Positions 1 through 7,162 of a DNA stretch of 14,297 bases are shown piece after piece. The notes under the pieces are model-generated. The model searched no databases. It saw nothing but the letters and a program-made list of their open reading frames with translations, and was not told the origin of the DNA. Each line of letters opens with the position of its first letter. Position 1 is the stretch's first letter. This stretch comes from Geothermobacter sp964441925 (lineage in GTDB: Bacteria; Desulfobacterota; Desulfuromonadia; Desulfuromonadales; Geothermobacteraceae). The stretch spans positions 1 to 14,297 of the forward strand of contig CAYTVY010000065.1 in the NCBI GenBank assembly GCA_964441925.1, read 5' to 3'. Made by a program: the position numbers and the translations under genes.

Positions 1-1231
1 TTCCCCACTTCTCGCGGATGCGGCTGACGGCGGACTCGACGTTCTCCCGTTCGCCGAAGGCGCTCAGGCGGAAGTAGCCCTCGCCGGAGGGGCCGAAGCC
101 GCTGCCCGGAGTGCCGACCACATGGCACTCGTGCAGCAGCTTGTCGAAGAAGTCCCAGCTGCTCATGCCCTGCGGCGTCTTCAGCCAGATGTAGGGGGCA
201 TTGACCCCGCCGAAGCACTGGATGCCGGCGGCGGTCAGTCCCTCGCGGATGATGCGGGCGTTCTCCATGTAGTAGGCGATGACCTCCTGCACCTGGGCCC
301 AGCCCTCGTCGGAATAGACGGCGGCGGCAGCCTTCTGCACCGGGTAGGAGACGCCGTTGAACTTGGTGCACTGCCGGCGGTTCCAGAGCTTGTTGAGACT
401 GTAGCGCTCGCCGCCGGCGGTGATGCCGGTCAGCTCCTCTGGCACCACGGTCAGGCCGCAGCGCACCCCGGTGAAACCGGCGGTCTTGGAGAAGGAGCGG
501 AACTCGATGGCGCACCGCTTCGCGCCTTCGATCTCGTAGATCGAGTGCGGGATGTCCGGTTCGGTGATGAAGGCCTCGTAGGCGGCGTCGAACAGCAGCA
601 CCACGTCGTTGGCCAGGGCGTAGTCGACCCAGCCCTTGAGCTGCTCCCGGGTCGCCACGGCGCCGGTCGGGTTGTTGGGAAAACAGAGGTAGACGATGTC
701 GACCTTCTCTTCGGGGAACTGCGGCAGAAAACCGTTCTCTTCGGTGCAGGGCAGGTAGACGATCCCTTCGTAGTAGCCCTTCTCGTCCGCCTCCCCGCTG
801 CGGCCGGCCATGACGTTGGTGTCGTTGTAGACGGGGTAGACCGGATCGCCGATGGCGACCCTGTTGGAAAGATCGAAGATGTCGAGGATGTTGGCGCTGT
901 CGCACTTGGAACCGTCGGAGATGAAGACCTCGGACGTCTTCAGCTCGACACCGAGTGGCTTGTAGGCCCGGTCGATGATCACCTCTGCCAGCCAGTCGTA
1001 GCCCTGCTCCGGGCCGTAGCCGTGAAAGGTTTCGGGCCGGGCCATCTCGTCGACCCCTTCGTGGAACGCCTTGACCACGGCCGGCACCAGCGGTTTTGTG
1101 ACGTCGCCGATACCGAGGCGGATGACCTGGACGTTGGGGTTGGCAGCGGTGAATTCGGAAACCCGGCGGCTGATCTCGGGAAAGAGGTAGCCGGCCTGGA
1201 GTTTCAAGTAGTTATCGTTGATTCTGGCCAT
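1..1231 (-). CDS. dapL: LL-diaminopimelate aminotransferase DapL (3' end cut by window)
   Basis: PLP-dependent aminotransferase (fold type I, cytoplasmic) that converts tetrahydrodipicolinate directly to LL-2,6-diaminopimelate with glutamate as amino donor, bypassing the succinyl or acetyl intermediates. 410 residues are readable, from MARINDNYLKLQAGYLFPEI to IREKWG at the window edge. DapL proteins are about 410 residues long, so probably only a residue or two and the stop are missing. Visible motifs: LFPEI near residue 16, RLGIGD near 38, the FPNNPTGA substrate/cofactor motif at 184-191, DAAYEAF near 215, and SFSKTAGFTG at 246-255 with K249 as the PLP Schiff-base lysine. The ATG abuts the N gap, so no ribosome binding site can be seen. 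It follows dapB and is probably in the same transcript. The many family-specific motifs make identification as DapL rather than a generic aminotransferase secure. Confidence 0.95.
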   Translation of the reverse strand, partial: MARINDNYLKLQAGYLFPEISRRVSEFTAANPNVQVIRLGIGDVTKPLVPAVVKAFHEGVDEMARPETFHGYGPEQGYDWLAEVIIDRAYKPLGVELKTSEVFISDGSKCDSANILDIFDLSNRVAIGDPVYPVYNDTNVMAGRSGEADEKGYYEGIVYLPCTEENGFLPQFPEEKVDIVYLCFPNNPTGAVATREQLKGWVDYALANDVVLLFDAAYEAFITEPDIPHSIYEIEGAKRCAIEFRSFSKTAGFTGVRCGLTVVPEELTGITAGGERYSLNKLWNRRQCTKFNGVSYPVQKAAAAVYSDEGWAQVQEVIAYYMENARIIREGLTAAGIQCFGGVNAPYIWLKTPQGMSSWDFFDKLLHECHVVGTPGSGFGPSGEGYFRLSAFGERENVESAVSRIREKWG

Positions 1232-1331
1232 NNNNNNNNNNNNNNNNNNNNNNNNNNNNNNNNNNNNNNNNNNNNNNNNNNNNNNNNNNNNNNNNNNNNN
1301 NNNNNNNNNNNNNNNNNNNNNNNNNNNNNNN
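1232..1331. other. Assembly gap, 100 N
   Basis: A run of exactly 100 undetermined bases. 100 N is the usual placeholder for a scaffold gap of unknown size, so the true distance between dapB and dapL cannot be read. The gap removes the 3' end of dapB and all sequence upstream of the dapL ATG, including any ribosome binding site. ORFs drawn through this run on either strand are meaningless. Confidence 0.97.
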
Positions 1332-2131
1332 TCCAGCCCCAGCACCGCCTGCATGTCGTACATCCCGGCCGGCTTGTCGCCCAGCCAGGCGGCGGCGCGG
1401 ACGGCGCCGCGGGCGAACATGTCGCGGCTCATGGCGCGGTGGGTCAGCTCGATGCGCTCGCCCATGCCGATGAAGTAGACGGTGTGTTCGCCGACGATGT
1501 CGCCGCCGCGCACGGTCTGCATGCCGATCTCCTCGGGGGTGCGTTCGCCGCACATTCCCTCGCGGTGGTAGTTGGCGACCTGGTCGTAGTCGCGGCCCAG
1601 GGCCTCGGCGACGATCTCGCCCATGCGGACGGCGGTGCCGGAAGGGGCGTCCTTCTTTTTGTTGTGATGCAGCTCGACGATCTCGACGTCGAAACCCTCG
1701 CCCAGGGTCCGGGCGATGTCCCTGAGAATCTTGAAGCAGACGTTGACCCCGACGCTCATGTTGGGGGCGAAGACCACCGGGATGCCGGCGGTGAGGCTCC
1801 GCAGCCGGTCCCGCTCCTCCGGCTTGAAGCCGGTCGAGCCGATCACCATCCCCTTGCCGAGCCGGGCGCAGACCTCGGCGTTGGCCAGGGTCACCTGGGG
1901 AAAGGTGAAGTCGATCAGCAGATCGGCGTCCTGCAGGGCCTGCTCCAGCGAGTCGGTGATGGTCACGCCGAGCTCGCCGCAACCGGCGACCAGGCCGGCG
2001 TCCTGTCCGAGCTTCGGATGTCCGGCCACCTCGACGGCGCCGGTGACCTGCAGTGTCCCGCTTTCGGTGGCCAGGGTGATGATGCGGCCGCCCATGCGAC
2101 CGGCGGCTCCGGTAACGGCAATTCTGGTCAT
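1332..2131 (-). CDS. dapB: 4-hydroxy-tetrahydrodipicolinate reductase DapB (3' end lost in gap)
   Basis: NAD(P)H-dependent reductase that converts the DapA product to tetrahydrodipicolinate, the substrate of DapL. 266 complete codons are readable before the N gap. The family is usually about 266-270 residues, so only the last residue or few are missing. The N-terminal Rossmann domain has the dinucleotide motif GAAGRMG at 8-14, and the cofactor-loop region IGSTGF is at 97-102. The signature HHNKKKDAPSGTA at 155-167 supplies the catalytic histidine (H155) and lysine (K159, equivalent to E. coli K163). The C-terminus reads MYDMQAVLGL, typical of the family end. The start is the ATG at 2131 with a weak AAAGG about six bases upstream. 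It is separated from dapA by a 172-bp spacer carrying a repeat-like segment, unlike the tight spacing elsewhere in the cluster. Confidence 0.95.
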
Positions 2132-2149
2132 GGATAAACCTTTGGGATC

Positions 2150-2303
2150 TGTCTCGCGCCCATTCGCTTGCACTCACTCGAGACGCAGAGAGAAACTCTT
2201 TGGGGATTTGGGTTTTCCCATAAAATATATCTTTTTGCTCTTCTCAGCGGCTCAGCGTCTCTGCGCGAGAATTGTTTTTGCCCTTCGTGGTGGGTTTGGG
2301 TTT
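2150..2303. repeat. Probable dispersed intergenic repeat between dapA and dapB
   Basis: This spacer differs in composition from its surroundings: it is A+T-richer, with a core at 2213-2240 (TTTTCCCATAAAATATATCT). It contains an inverted pair CGCAGAGA (2184-2191) / TCTCTGCG (2258-2265), a tandem CTCAGCGG/CTCAGCG (2243-2257), and two copies of TTTGGGTTTT (2207-2216 and 2295-2304). The second copy runs into the dapA stop codon. Words such as CGCAGAGACGCTGAG and CACGAAGG, read on the minus strand, are typical of a dispersed non-coding repeat common in environmental bacterial genomes and often mistranslated as hypothetical proteins (phrases like FSRRDAE). Family membership is from memory, not a search. 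A minus-strand TATATT in the core could also serve as a -10 for dapB, but no good -35 is evident. Confidence 0.6.
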
Positions 2304-3185
2304 TTAAATCAGTTCGTACTTCTTCAGTACCGCCCGCAGTTTCTCCAGGTTGGCCGGTGCCATGGGAGACAGGGGCAGACGGACGGTGCTGCCGCATTTG
2401 CCCATCAGGCTGGCCGAGGTCTTCACCGGCACCGGATTGCTCTCGATGAACATCGCCTTGTGCAGTTCGAGCAGCTGCAGGTGCAGGCTGCGGGCGGTGG
2501 CGTAGTCCCCTGCGGCCGCGGCGGCAACCATCTTCTTGACCCGGTCCGGCGCGATGTTGGCGGTGACCGAGATGACACCGACGGCGCCGCAGGCCATCAT
2601 CGGGAAGGTGAGAAAATCGTCGCCGGAGATGACGTCGATCCGGTCGCCGGCGCGGGCGATGATTTCGCTGATCTGGGTCAGGTCGCCGGAGGCTTCCTTG
2701 ATGGCGACGATGTTGTCCAGCTCGGCCAGGCGGACGGTGGTCTCGGTGCTGATGTTGACCCCGGTGCGGCCGGGCACGTTGTAGAGCACCTGGGGCAGGG
2801 CGACCTCCTCGGCGATCCTGCGGTAGTGCCGGTAGATGCCCTCCTGTGACGGCTTGTTGTAGTAGGGACAGACCAGCAGCAGGCCGTCGGCGCCGTTCTT
2901 TTTCGCGTTTCGCGACAGATGGATCGCCTCGGCGGTGTTGTTGGCGCCGGTGCCGGCGATGACCGGAATCCGCTTGTTGACCTGGTCGATACAGGTCTTG
3001 ATGACGTAGTCGTGTTCCTCGAAGTCGAGCGTCGCCGATTCCCCGGTGGTGCCGCAGGGGACGATGACGTCGGTGCCGTTTTCGATCTGGAATTCGATCA
3101 GTTCCCGGTAGCGTTCTTCGTCGAACGTGCCATCCTTCCTGAACGGGGTGATGATGGCGACCATCGATCCGGAAAAGTGGGCCAT
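2304..3185 (-). CDS. dapA: 4-hydroxy-tetrahydrodipicolinate synthase DapA
   Basis: Class I aldolase-type TIM-barrel enzyme that condenses pyruvate with aspartate semialdehyde, the committed step of the diaminopimelate/lysine branch. At 293 residues it has the normal full length. Active-site features are all visible: GTTGES with T46/T47, Y109 in CPYYNKP, Y135 and R140 in YNVPGRT, and the Schiff-base lysine K163 in AIKEASGD. ISGDD at 186-190 and the C-terminal half are standard. The start ATG has an exceptionally strong purine-rich ribosome binding site (repeated GAGGAG at 3196-3205). It follows the FN3 lipoprotein gene by a 116-bp spacer with a hairpin, and precedes dapB. That longer spacer and strong translation signal suggest the dap genes may have their own expression unit. 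lysA, which I would expect just upstream in Geobacter-type genomes, is absent here. Confidence 0.97.
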   Translation of the reverse strand: MAHFSGSMVAIITPFRKDGTFDEERYRELIEFQIENGTDVIVPCGTTGESATLDFEEHDYVIKTCIDQVNKRIPVIAGTGANNTAEAIHLSRNAKKNGADGLLLVCPYYNKPSQEGIYRHYRRIAEEVALPQVLYNVPGRTGVNISTETTVRLAELDNIVAIKEASGDLTQISEIIARAGDRIDVISGDDFLTFPMMACGAVGVISVTANIAPDRVKKMVAAAAAGDYATARSLHLQLLELHKAMFIESNPVPVKTSASLMGKCGSTVRLPLSPMAPANLEKLRAVLKKYELI

Positions 3186-3195
3186 GATGTTCTCT

Positions 3196-3205
3196 CCTCC
3201 TCCTC
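3196..3205 (-). promoter_or_regulatory. Strong ribosome binding site of dapA
   Basis: On the minus strand the sequence is GAGGAGGAGG, ending about ten bases before the dapA ATG at 3185. The trinucleotide repeat offers several overlapping anti-Shine-Dalgarno matches and is the strongest such site in the window. It fixes the dapA start and suggests high or independent translation of dapA. Confidence 0.75.
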
Positions 3206-3236
3206 AACGGTTACGGCTGATAAAGTCTCCCCGAAA

Positions 3237-3258
3237 CGGCCCGCCGGGCGGCGGGCCG
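3237..3258. other. Perfect 9-bp G+C hairpin upstream of dapA (weak terminator or attenuator candidate)
   Basis: CGGCCCGCC (3237-3245) pairs perfectly with GGCGGGCCG (3250-3258) around a 4-base loop. In the direction of transcription (minus) only three T follow, then CGGGG, so it is a poor intrinsic terminator for the upstream genes. On the plus strand it is followed by GAAAAC and then TTTTT, also imperfect. The spacer 3186-3301 contains no gene. A minus-strand TTTACT with GATACC 15 bases downstream (around 3273-3297) is a weak promoter candidate that I do not trust. Confidence 0.45.
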
Positions 3259-3301
3259 GAAAACTTTTTGGTATCACACCGGCCGGGCAAAGTAAAGCTG
3301 C

Positions 3302-4039
3302 TCAGGGACGGGCGGTCAGGCTGACGGGATTGCTGGCGCCGGAGATGACCTCCTGCCCCTGCAGCCGGTAGAGGGCCCGCACCCGGTAGTCGTAGCGGAC
3401 CCCCGGTGTCAGGGCGAAATCGTCGTAGCGGGGCTGCGACAGCGGCTTGCCGTTCAGCGGTGTGAAGCCGGCGGGCCGTTTCCCCTCGCCCCGGTAGATC
3501 AGGTAGCCGAGCAGTTTGCCTTCCGCCGTCGCCGGCGGCTGCCACGACAGGCGGTTGAGCCGGGAGAGGCTTTCGCCCCGCAGCCGGTCGGGAGCCGGCG
3601 GCGGCGCGAGAAAGATCCGCTCGGCTCTTGCCGGACGGCCCGGTTGTCCGGAGCGGCTGACGGCGATCACCCGGTAGCGGTAGCCAAGGCCCGGTTGTAG
3701 TCCCTGGTCGTCGAAGAAATGGAGCCGGCCGTCCGGAGAGGTCGCCTGTTCCGGCCGGATGCGGGCGATCGGCTTGCGGGGAGGACGGCAGTCGGGGCAG
3801 TCGTCCGCCGGATCGAACTGCTGGCGGTAGATGGCGTAGTGTTGCAGCGGGGAGAGGGGACTGCCGTCCCGGTTGGCCGCCGGCGGCAGCCAGGACAGCA
3901 GCAGGCCGTCACCGAGCTGCCCGACGGCCAGCCGGCGGACGCTGTCCGGCTGCGGCTGTTCGAGGGGGCGCACCGGTCCCTTGTGGCCGCAGGCGGTCAG
4001 CAGCAGCAGGGCGAGGAGAGCCGGCCAGCGCATCGTCAT
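3302..4039 (-). CDS. Lipoprotein with LptM-like N-terminus and two fibronectin type III-like domains
   Basis: Predicted 245-residue lipoprotein. A short signal peptide (MTMRWPALLALLLLTAC) ends in the lipobox LTAC with lipidated C17. The mature start CGHKGPVRP resembles the CG-x-KGP start of LptM/YifL lipoproteins. Two FN3-like beta-sandwich units follow: roughly 32-142, with LLLSW near 46 and YRYRVIAV at 120-127, and roughly 147-243, with NRLSW near 162 and YDYRVRAL at 216-223. A CPDC motif (C81, C84) sits in the first unit. The start ATG (4039) overlaps the argH stop as ATGA; a second ATG at 4033 is also possible. Residue +2 is Gly, so outer-membrane sorting is likely in a Gram-negative, though this is inference. 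Similar FN3 lipoproteins occur beside argH/lysA in Desulfuromonadia, as I recall. Its function is unknown; FN3 domains usually mean protein or glycan binding. Confidence 0.85.
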   Translation of the reverse strand: MTMRWPALLALLLLTACGHKGPVRPLEQPQPDSVRRLAVGQLGDGLLLSWLPPAANRDGSPLSPLQHYAIYRQQFDPADDCPDCRPPRKPIARIRPEQATSPDGRLHFFDDQGLQPGLGYRYRVIAVSRSGQPGRPARAERIFLAPPPAPDRLRGESLSRLNRLSWQPPATAEGKLLGYLIYRGEGKRPAGFTPLNGKPLSQPRYDDFALTPGVRYDYRVRALYRLQGQEVISGASNPVSLTARP

Positions 4040-5415
4040 CCGGCCAGCTGCTGCCGGGCGCGGGCGATTTCGCGGCAGACCGCTTCCCGTGCCGTGCCGC
4101 CGGTGGCCCGGCGGGCGTTGACCGAGGCCTCGAGAGTGACGTAGTCGTAGATGTCCTCGTCGATCAGCTCGCTGAACTGGCGGAACTCCTCGAGGCTGAG
4201 TTCGGGGATGTCCTTGCCTTGTTCGATGCAGTAGCGCACCGTCCTGCCCACCACCTCGTGCGCCTGGCGGAAGGGCAGGCCCTTGCGCACACAGTAGTCG
4301 GCGACGTCGGTGGCAGTGGAGAAGCCGCGGCCCGCCGCCTGGCGCATCCGGTCGGTCTTGACTTTCATGTCGGCGATCATGTCGGCGAAGATCTTCAGCG
4401 AGCCCTTGACCGTGTCGAGGGTGTCGAACAGCGGCTCCTTGTCCTCCTGCATGTCCTTGTTGTAGGCCAGCGGCAGCGACTTCATCAGGGTCAGCAGGCT
4501 GACCAGGTTGCCGTAGACCCGGCCGGTCTTGCCGCGCACCAGTTCGGGTACGTCCGGGTTCTTCTTCTGCGGCATGATCGAGCTGCCGGTGCAGAAGGCG
4601 TCGGACAGCTCGACGAAATCGAAGTCGGCGCTCGACCAGAGGATCAGCTCTTCGGCCAGCCGCGACAGGTGCATCATCAGGATGCTGCCGGCGGCGCAGA
4701 ACTCGATGGCGAAATCGCGGTCGGAGACGGTGTCGAGGCTGTTGCGGGTGACACCGTCGAACCCGAGCTGTTCGGCCACCCATTCCCGGTCGATCGGGAA
4801 GGTGGTGCCGGCCAGGGCGCCGGCGCCCAGCGGCAGCCGGTTGAGGCGGTGGCGGATCTCCCGCAGCCGGTCCCGGTCGCGGTCGAACATCTCGAAGTAG
4901 GCCAGCATGTGGTGGGCGAAGAGCACCGGCTGGGCGGTCTGCAGATGGGTGTAGCCCGGCATGATGACATCGAGGTTGGCCTCGGCCTGATCGACCAGGG
5001 CGGTCTGCAGTTTTTCGAGAAAGCCGCAGACGGTGTCGATCTCGTCGCGCAGGTAGAGGCGGATGTCGAGGGCGACCTGGTCGTTGCGCGAGCGGGCGGT
5101 GTGCAGCTTGCCGCCGACCGGGCCGATCTTGTCGATCAGCCGCTTTTCGATGTTCATGTGAATGTCCTCGAGGCTGACCGAGAAGCTGACCTTGCCCGCC
5201 TCGATCTCCTCGAGAATTTCGTTCAGGCCGAAGACGATGCGCTCGGCCTCGTCCTGGCCGATGATGCCCTGTCGGGCCAGCATCCGGGCGTGGGCGATGG
5301 AGCCTCGGATGTCGTAGCGGTAGAGACGCTGGTCGAAGCCGATGGAGGCGGTGAACTCCTCGACGAACTGATCGGTCGGCTGGGTGAAACGCCCGGCCCA
5401 GGGTTTGTCGCTCAT
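4036..5415 (-). CDS. argH: Argininosuccinate lyase
   Basis: Last step of arginine synthesis: cleaves argininosuccinate to arginine and fumarate. It is a cytoplasmic homotetramer of the fumarase/aspartase superfamily. 459 residues is the normal length. The three superfamily signature regions are present: HTARSRND at 105-112, GYTHLQTAQP at 154-163 with catalytic H157, and GSSIMPQKKNPD at 277-288 carrying the catalytic serine of the flexible loop. The N-terminus WAGRF is family-typical. The start ATG at 5415 has a GAGAGGAA ribosome binding site about nine bases upstream. The stop overlaps the next gene's ATG (ATGA), implying translational coupling to the FN3 lipoprotein. It is separated from argG by the NUDIX and nitrilase-like genes. 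Confidence 0.97.
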   Translation of the reverse strand: MSDKPWAGRFTQPTDQFVEEFTASIGFDQRLYRYDIRGSIAHARMLARQGIIGQDEAERIVFGLNEILEEIEAGKVSFSVSLEDIHMNIEKRLIDKIGPVGGKLHTARSRNDQVALDIRLYLRDEIDTVCGFLEKLQTALVDQAEANLDVIMPGYTHLQTAQPVLFAHHMLAYFEMFDRDRDRLREIRHRLNRLPLGAGALAGTTFPIDREWVAEQLGFDGVTRNSLDTVSDRDFAIEFCAAGSILMMHLSRLAEELILWSSADFDFVELSDAFCTGSSIMPQKKNPDVPELVRGKTGRVYGNLVSLLTLMKSLPLAYNKDMQEDKEPLFDTLDTVKGSLKIFADMIADMKVKTDRMRQAAGRGFSTATDVADYCVRKGLPFRQAHEVVGRTVRYCIEQGKDIPELSLEEFRQFSELIDEDIYDYVTLEASVNARRATGGTAREAVCREIARARQQLAG

Positions 5416-5468
5416 GGCAGGGTTCCTCTCACAGGGATCTGGCGCGCCGGTGACGTCGCCGAATCCGT

Positions 5469-5503
5469 TTTATACCCCATTTCGCCGGCGAAAGAAACCG
5501 GCG
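5469..5503 (-). promoter_or_regulatory. Possible -10 box and hairpin upstream of argH
   Basis: Minus-strand TATAAA (5469-5474) matches five of six consensus -10 positions, about 54 bases before the argH ATG. No good -35 is found at 16-18 bp, so this is weak. Just upstream, CGCCGG (5483-5488) pairs with CCGGCG (5498-5503) over a 9-base loop, right after the nitrilase-like stop codon. It lacks a T tract and is not a convincing terminator. Confidence 0.3.
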
Positions 5504-5507
5504 TCGT

Positions 5508-6665
5508 TCAGTGGCCGGTGACGCCGCCGACCAGCTCGTCACCGGCCATGCGCACCCAGGCACCCTGCGGGGTGGGCCGGAAGATGGCGTGGATTTTCAG
5601 CGGTACCCGGGTGGTGCGGGGATCGAGTTCGTGGAAGACGGGCAGGTTGAAGAAGAACAGCCGGGGTTCGGTGCCGAAACGCAGCCGGCAGACCGGCAGG
5701 CCGCCGAAATCGTCGGTGGCGAATTCGGGCAGATGCACCTGCTCCAGCTTGTGGCTCTTGTGGATGATGACGCTCGAGCGGCCGAAGGCCTCCGGCGGGA
5801 CGTCCAGCCCGCCGCAGACGGTGGCGCCGGAACTGTTGCAGAACAGGGTGATGGCATCCCGCACGCCGGGGGTGTATTCGAGGTATTCGCCGTAGAAGCC
5901 GTTGACCACGTCGCGGAAGGCCTGGTGCTCCGGCTTGGGATTGCACTGGATGACGGTGAGCAGATCGAGCCGCTGGCGCGAGGCGAAGAAGAGCTCGTTG
6001 GCGCGGGCGATGATGGCGCTGATGTTCGACTGGTAGAGGTCGCGGTAGACGTAGTCGAGACAGATCAGGTTGAGAAAGTTGAAACAGGTCGGATGGCAGC
6101 GCAGCAGGGGAAAGATGCGTCCTCGGTAGAGGTCGTGCAGCGAGTCGAGGTTCTCCTCGCCGCCGAAGGGATGGCTTTTGGCCTCGAGAAAGACCCGCAG
6201 CCGGCCGCTGTTCTCCCGGCAGGCGATGACACACCAGTTGACCGGCATCTGTTCGACGTCGCCGGCGTCGAGATCCTTTTCGACCTCGGCCAGCAGTTCG
6301 GCGTTGTCACTGGCGTGTCGCCGCAGCCGGGCGTGGAAGTCGGCCAGGGTGACGTGTTCGACCCCGAAGATGGTGACGGTGTTGGGACGGAAGCGCTTGC
6401 CGATCAGCGCCAGGGCGTCGTCGACCCGCCCGGCCGGCATGATCGATTCGGGCAGGATCAGGAAATGGAGCTTCTTCAGGTTCTTCTCGCCGGCGGCGAC
6501 CATCTCGAAGATGGTGCGGATCTGGTGCCACTGCTCTTCGGGATCGGCGATGCGGAAGGCCAGGTCGGTGCGCTCGAGCCGGTTGGTGAGCTGGCAGAGC
6601 ATCGCGTGCAGGTGATGCCCGCGGGGAATGGCGACCTGGATGTCCTTCTCGACGATGCGCACCAT
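5508..6665 (-). CDS. Divergent nitrilase-superfamily (carbon-nitrogen hydrolase-like) protein
   Basis: 385-residue protein I do not recognise as a named enzyme. The pattern fits a nitrilase-fold amidohydrolase. A Glu in FLILPES (E73), a Lys in LEAKSHPFGG (K163) and a Cys in LICLDYVY (C202) could form the Glu-Lys-Cys triad, and the spacings (90 and 39 residues) are near those of known family members. Downstream, LTVIQCNPKPEHQAFRD (237-252) and TLFCNSSGATVCGG (273-286) look like the post-Cys strand and the Asn-x-x-Gly region of the fold. The N-terminal 60 residues and the segment after about 300 are not typical. No signal peptide or membrane segment is seen. The ATG at 6665 has GAGGA overlapping the NUDIX stop, with only ten bases between the genes, so the two are probably co-translated. 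The substrate is unknown; the triad residues appear intact. Confidence 0.7.
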   Translation of the reverse strand: MVRIVEKDIQVAIPRGHHLHAMLCQLTNRLERTDLAFRIADPEEQWHQIRTIFEMVAAGEKNLKKLHFLILPESIMPAGRVDDALALIGKRFRPNTVTIFGVEHVTLADFHARLRRHASDNAELLAEVEKDLDAGDVEQMPVNWCVIACRENSGRLRVFLEAKSHPFGGEENLDSLHDLYRGRIFPLLRCHPTCFNFLNLICLDYVYRDLYQSNISAIIARANELFFASRQRLDLLTVIQCNPKPEHQAFRDVVNGFYGEYLEYTPGVRDAITLFCNSSGATVCGGLDVPPEAFGRSSVIIHKSHKLEQVHLPEFATDDFGGLPVCRLRFGTEPRLFFFNLPVFHELDPRTTRVPLKIHAIFRPTPQGAWVRMAGDELVGGVTGH

Positions 6666-6675
6666 GGAAGCATCC

Positions 6676-7161
6676 TCAGGGCAGGCGCAGCTGGTCGGGA
6701 ATCTCGCCCGCCGCGTCGGTGATCGGCCGCTCGGGGCCCCAGTCGAGCTCGGGGAAAACCCGGGAGAGGATGTGCCGGCAGCCGGGCGGCAGGTCCATTG
6801 CCGGCAGCGCCTCGCGGCCGAACCAGGCCGCCTCGGTGCACTCGCTCATGTTGGGGCGCAGCTCGCCGCCGGCCGGGTGGCAGCGGTAGTAGAGGATGAC
6901 GTAGTGGTCCCGGTCGTTGCCGATCCCGATATGTTCGTAGACGTCGATCAGGCCGTCGACCCCGATGCGCAGGCCGACCTCCTCGGCCACTTCCCGGTGC
7001 AGGGCGGCGAGGATCGGCTCGCCGTGATCGATTTTGCCGCCGGGCATCACCCACTGGCTGCAGAAGGGCTCGATACAGCGCCGGGTCAGCAGCACCCGGC
7101 GCTGTTCGTCGACGATGCAGGCGACCACCGAGGTCTTGATATGCTGTTTTTTGAATTCCAT
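6676..7161 (-). CDS. NUDIX hydrolase
   Basis: 161-residue NUDIX-domain protein, predicted to hydrolyse a nucleoside diphosphate linked to another moiety, with Mg2+ or Mn2+ bound by the NUDIX box. The box is perfect: G42, five residues, E48, seven residues, then REVAEEVGL at 56-64 (consensus G-x5-E-x7-REUxEExGU). The upstream strand VLLTRR and the WVMPGGKIDHGE segment are typical of MutT/ADP-ribose pyrophosphatase-like members, but the substrate cannot be assigned. The C-terminal part after about 118 (DLPPGCRHILSRVF) looks like a family extension. The start ATG at 7161 has no recognisable Shine-Dalgarno; its upstream region is a hairpin cluster. Together with the nitrilase-like gene ten bases downstream it splits argG from argH. 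It could be housecleaning or part of a small two-gene function. Confidence 0.92.
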   Translation of the reverse strand: MEFKKQHIKTSVVACIVDEQRRVLLTRRCIEPFCSQWVMPGGKIDHGEPILAALHREVAEEVGLRIGVDGLIDVYEHIGIGNDRDHYVILYYRCHPAGGELRPNMSECTEAAWFGREALPAMDLPPGCRHILSRVFPELDWGPERPITDAAGEIPDQLRLP

Positions 7162-7162
7162 G

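Noticed and set aside
122..2137. 671-codon open frame on the plus strand across dapL and dapB
   Set aside because: It runs through the N gap and is antisense to two clear enzymes; its Ala/Gly/Asp/Val-rich composition is the usual shadow of G+C-rich codon use.
2168..2449. Small plus-strand ORF of 93 codons starting in the dapA-dapB spacer
   Set aside because: Its start is the translated repeat and its end is antisense dapA; such peptides are typical false annotations of this repeat type.
3237..3269. Rho-independent terminator reading on the plus strand
   Set aside because: The stem is perfect but the T run begins only after GAAAAC, and there is no plus-strand gene to terminate.
3302..4783. 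493-codon minus-strand frame that extends the FN3 lipoprotein upstream into argH
   Set aside because: The upstream part is an Arg-rich out-of-frame reading of argH; the lipoprotein signal peptide starts at 4039.
4219..5895. 558-codon plus-strand open frame opposite argH and the nitrilase-like gene
   Set aside because: Antisense shadow of argH, with no family motifs and the same biased composition.
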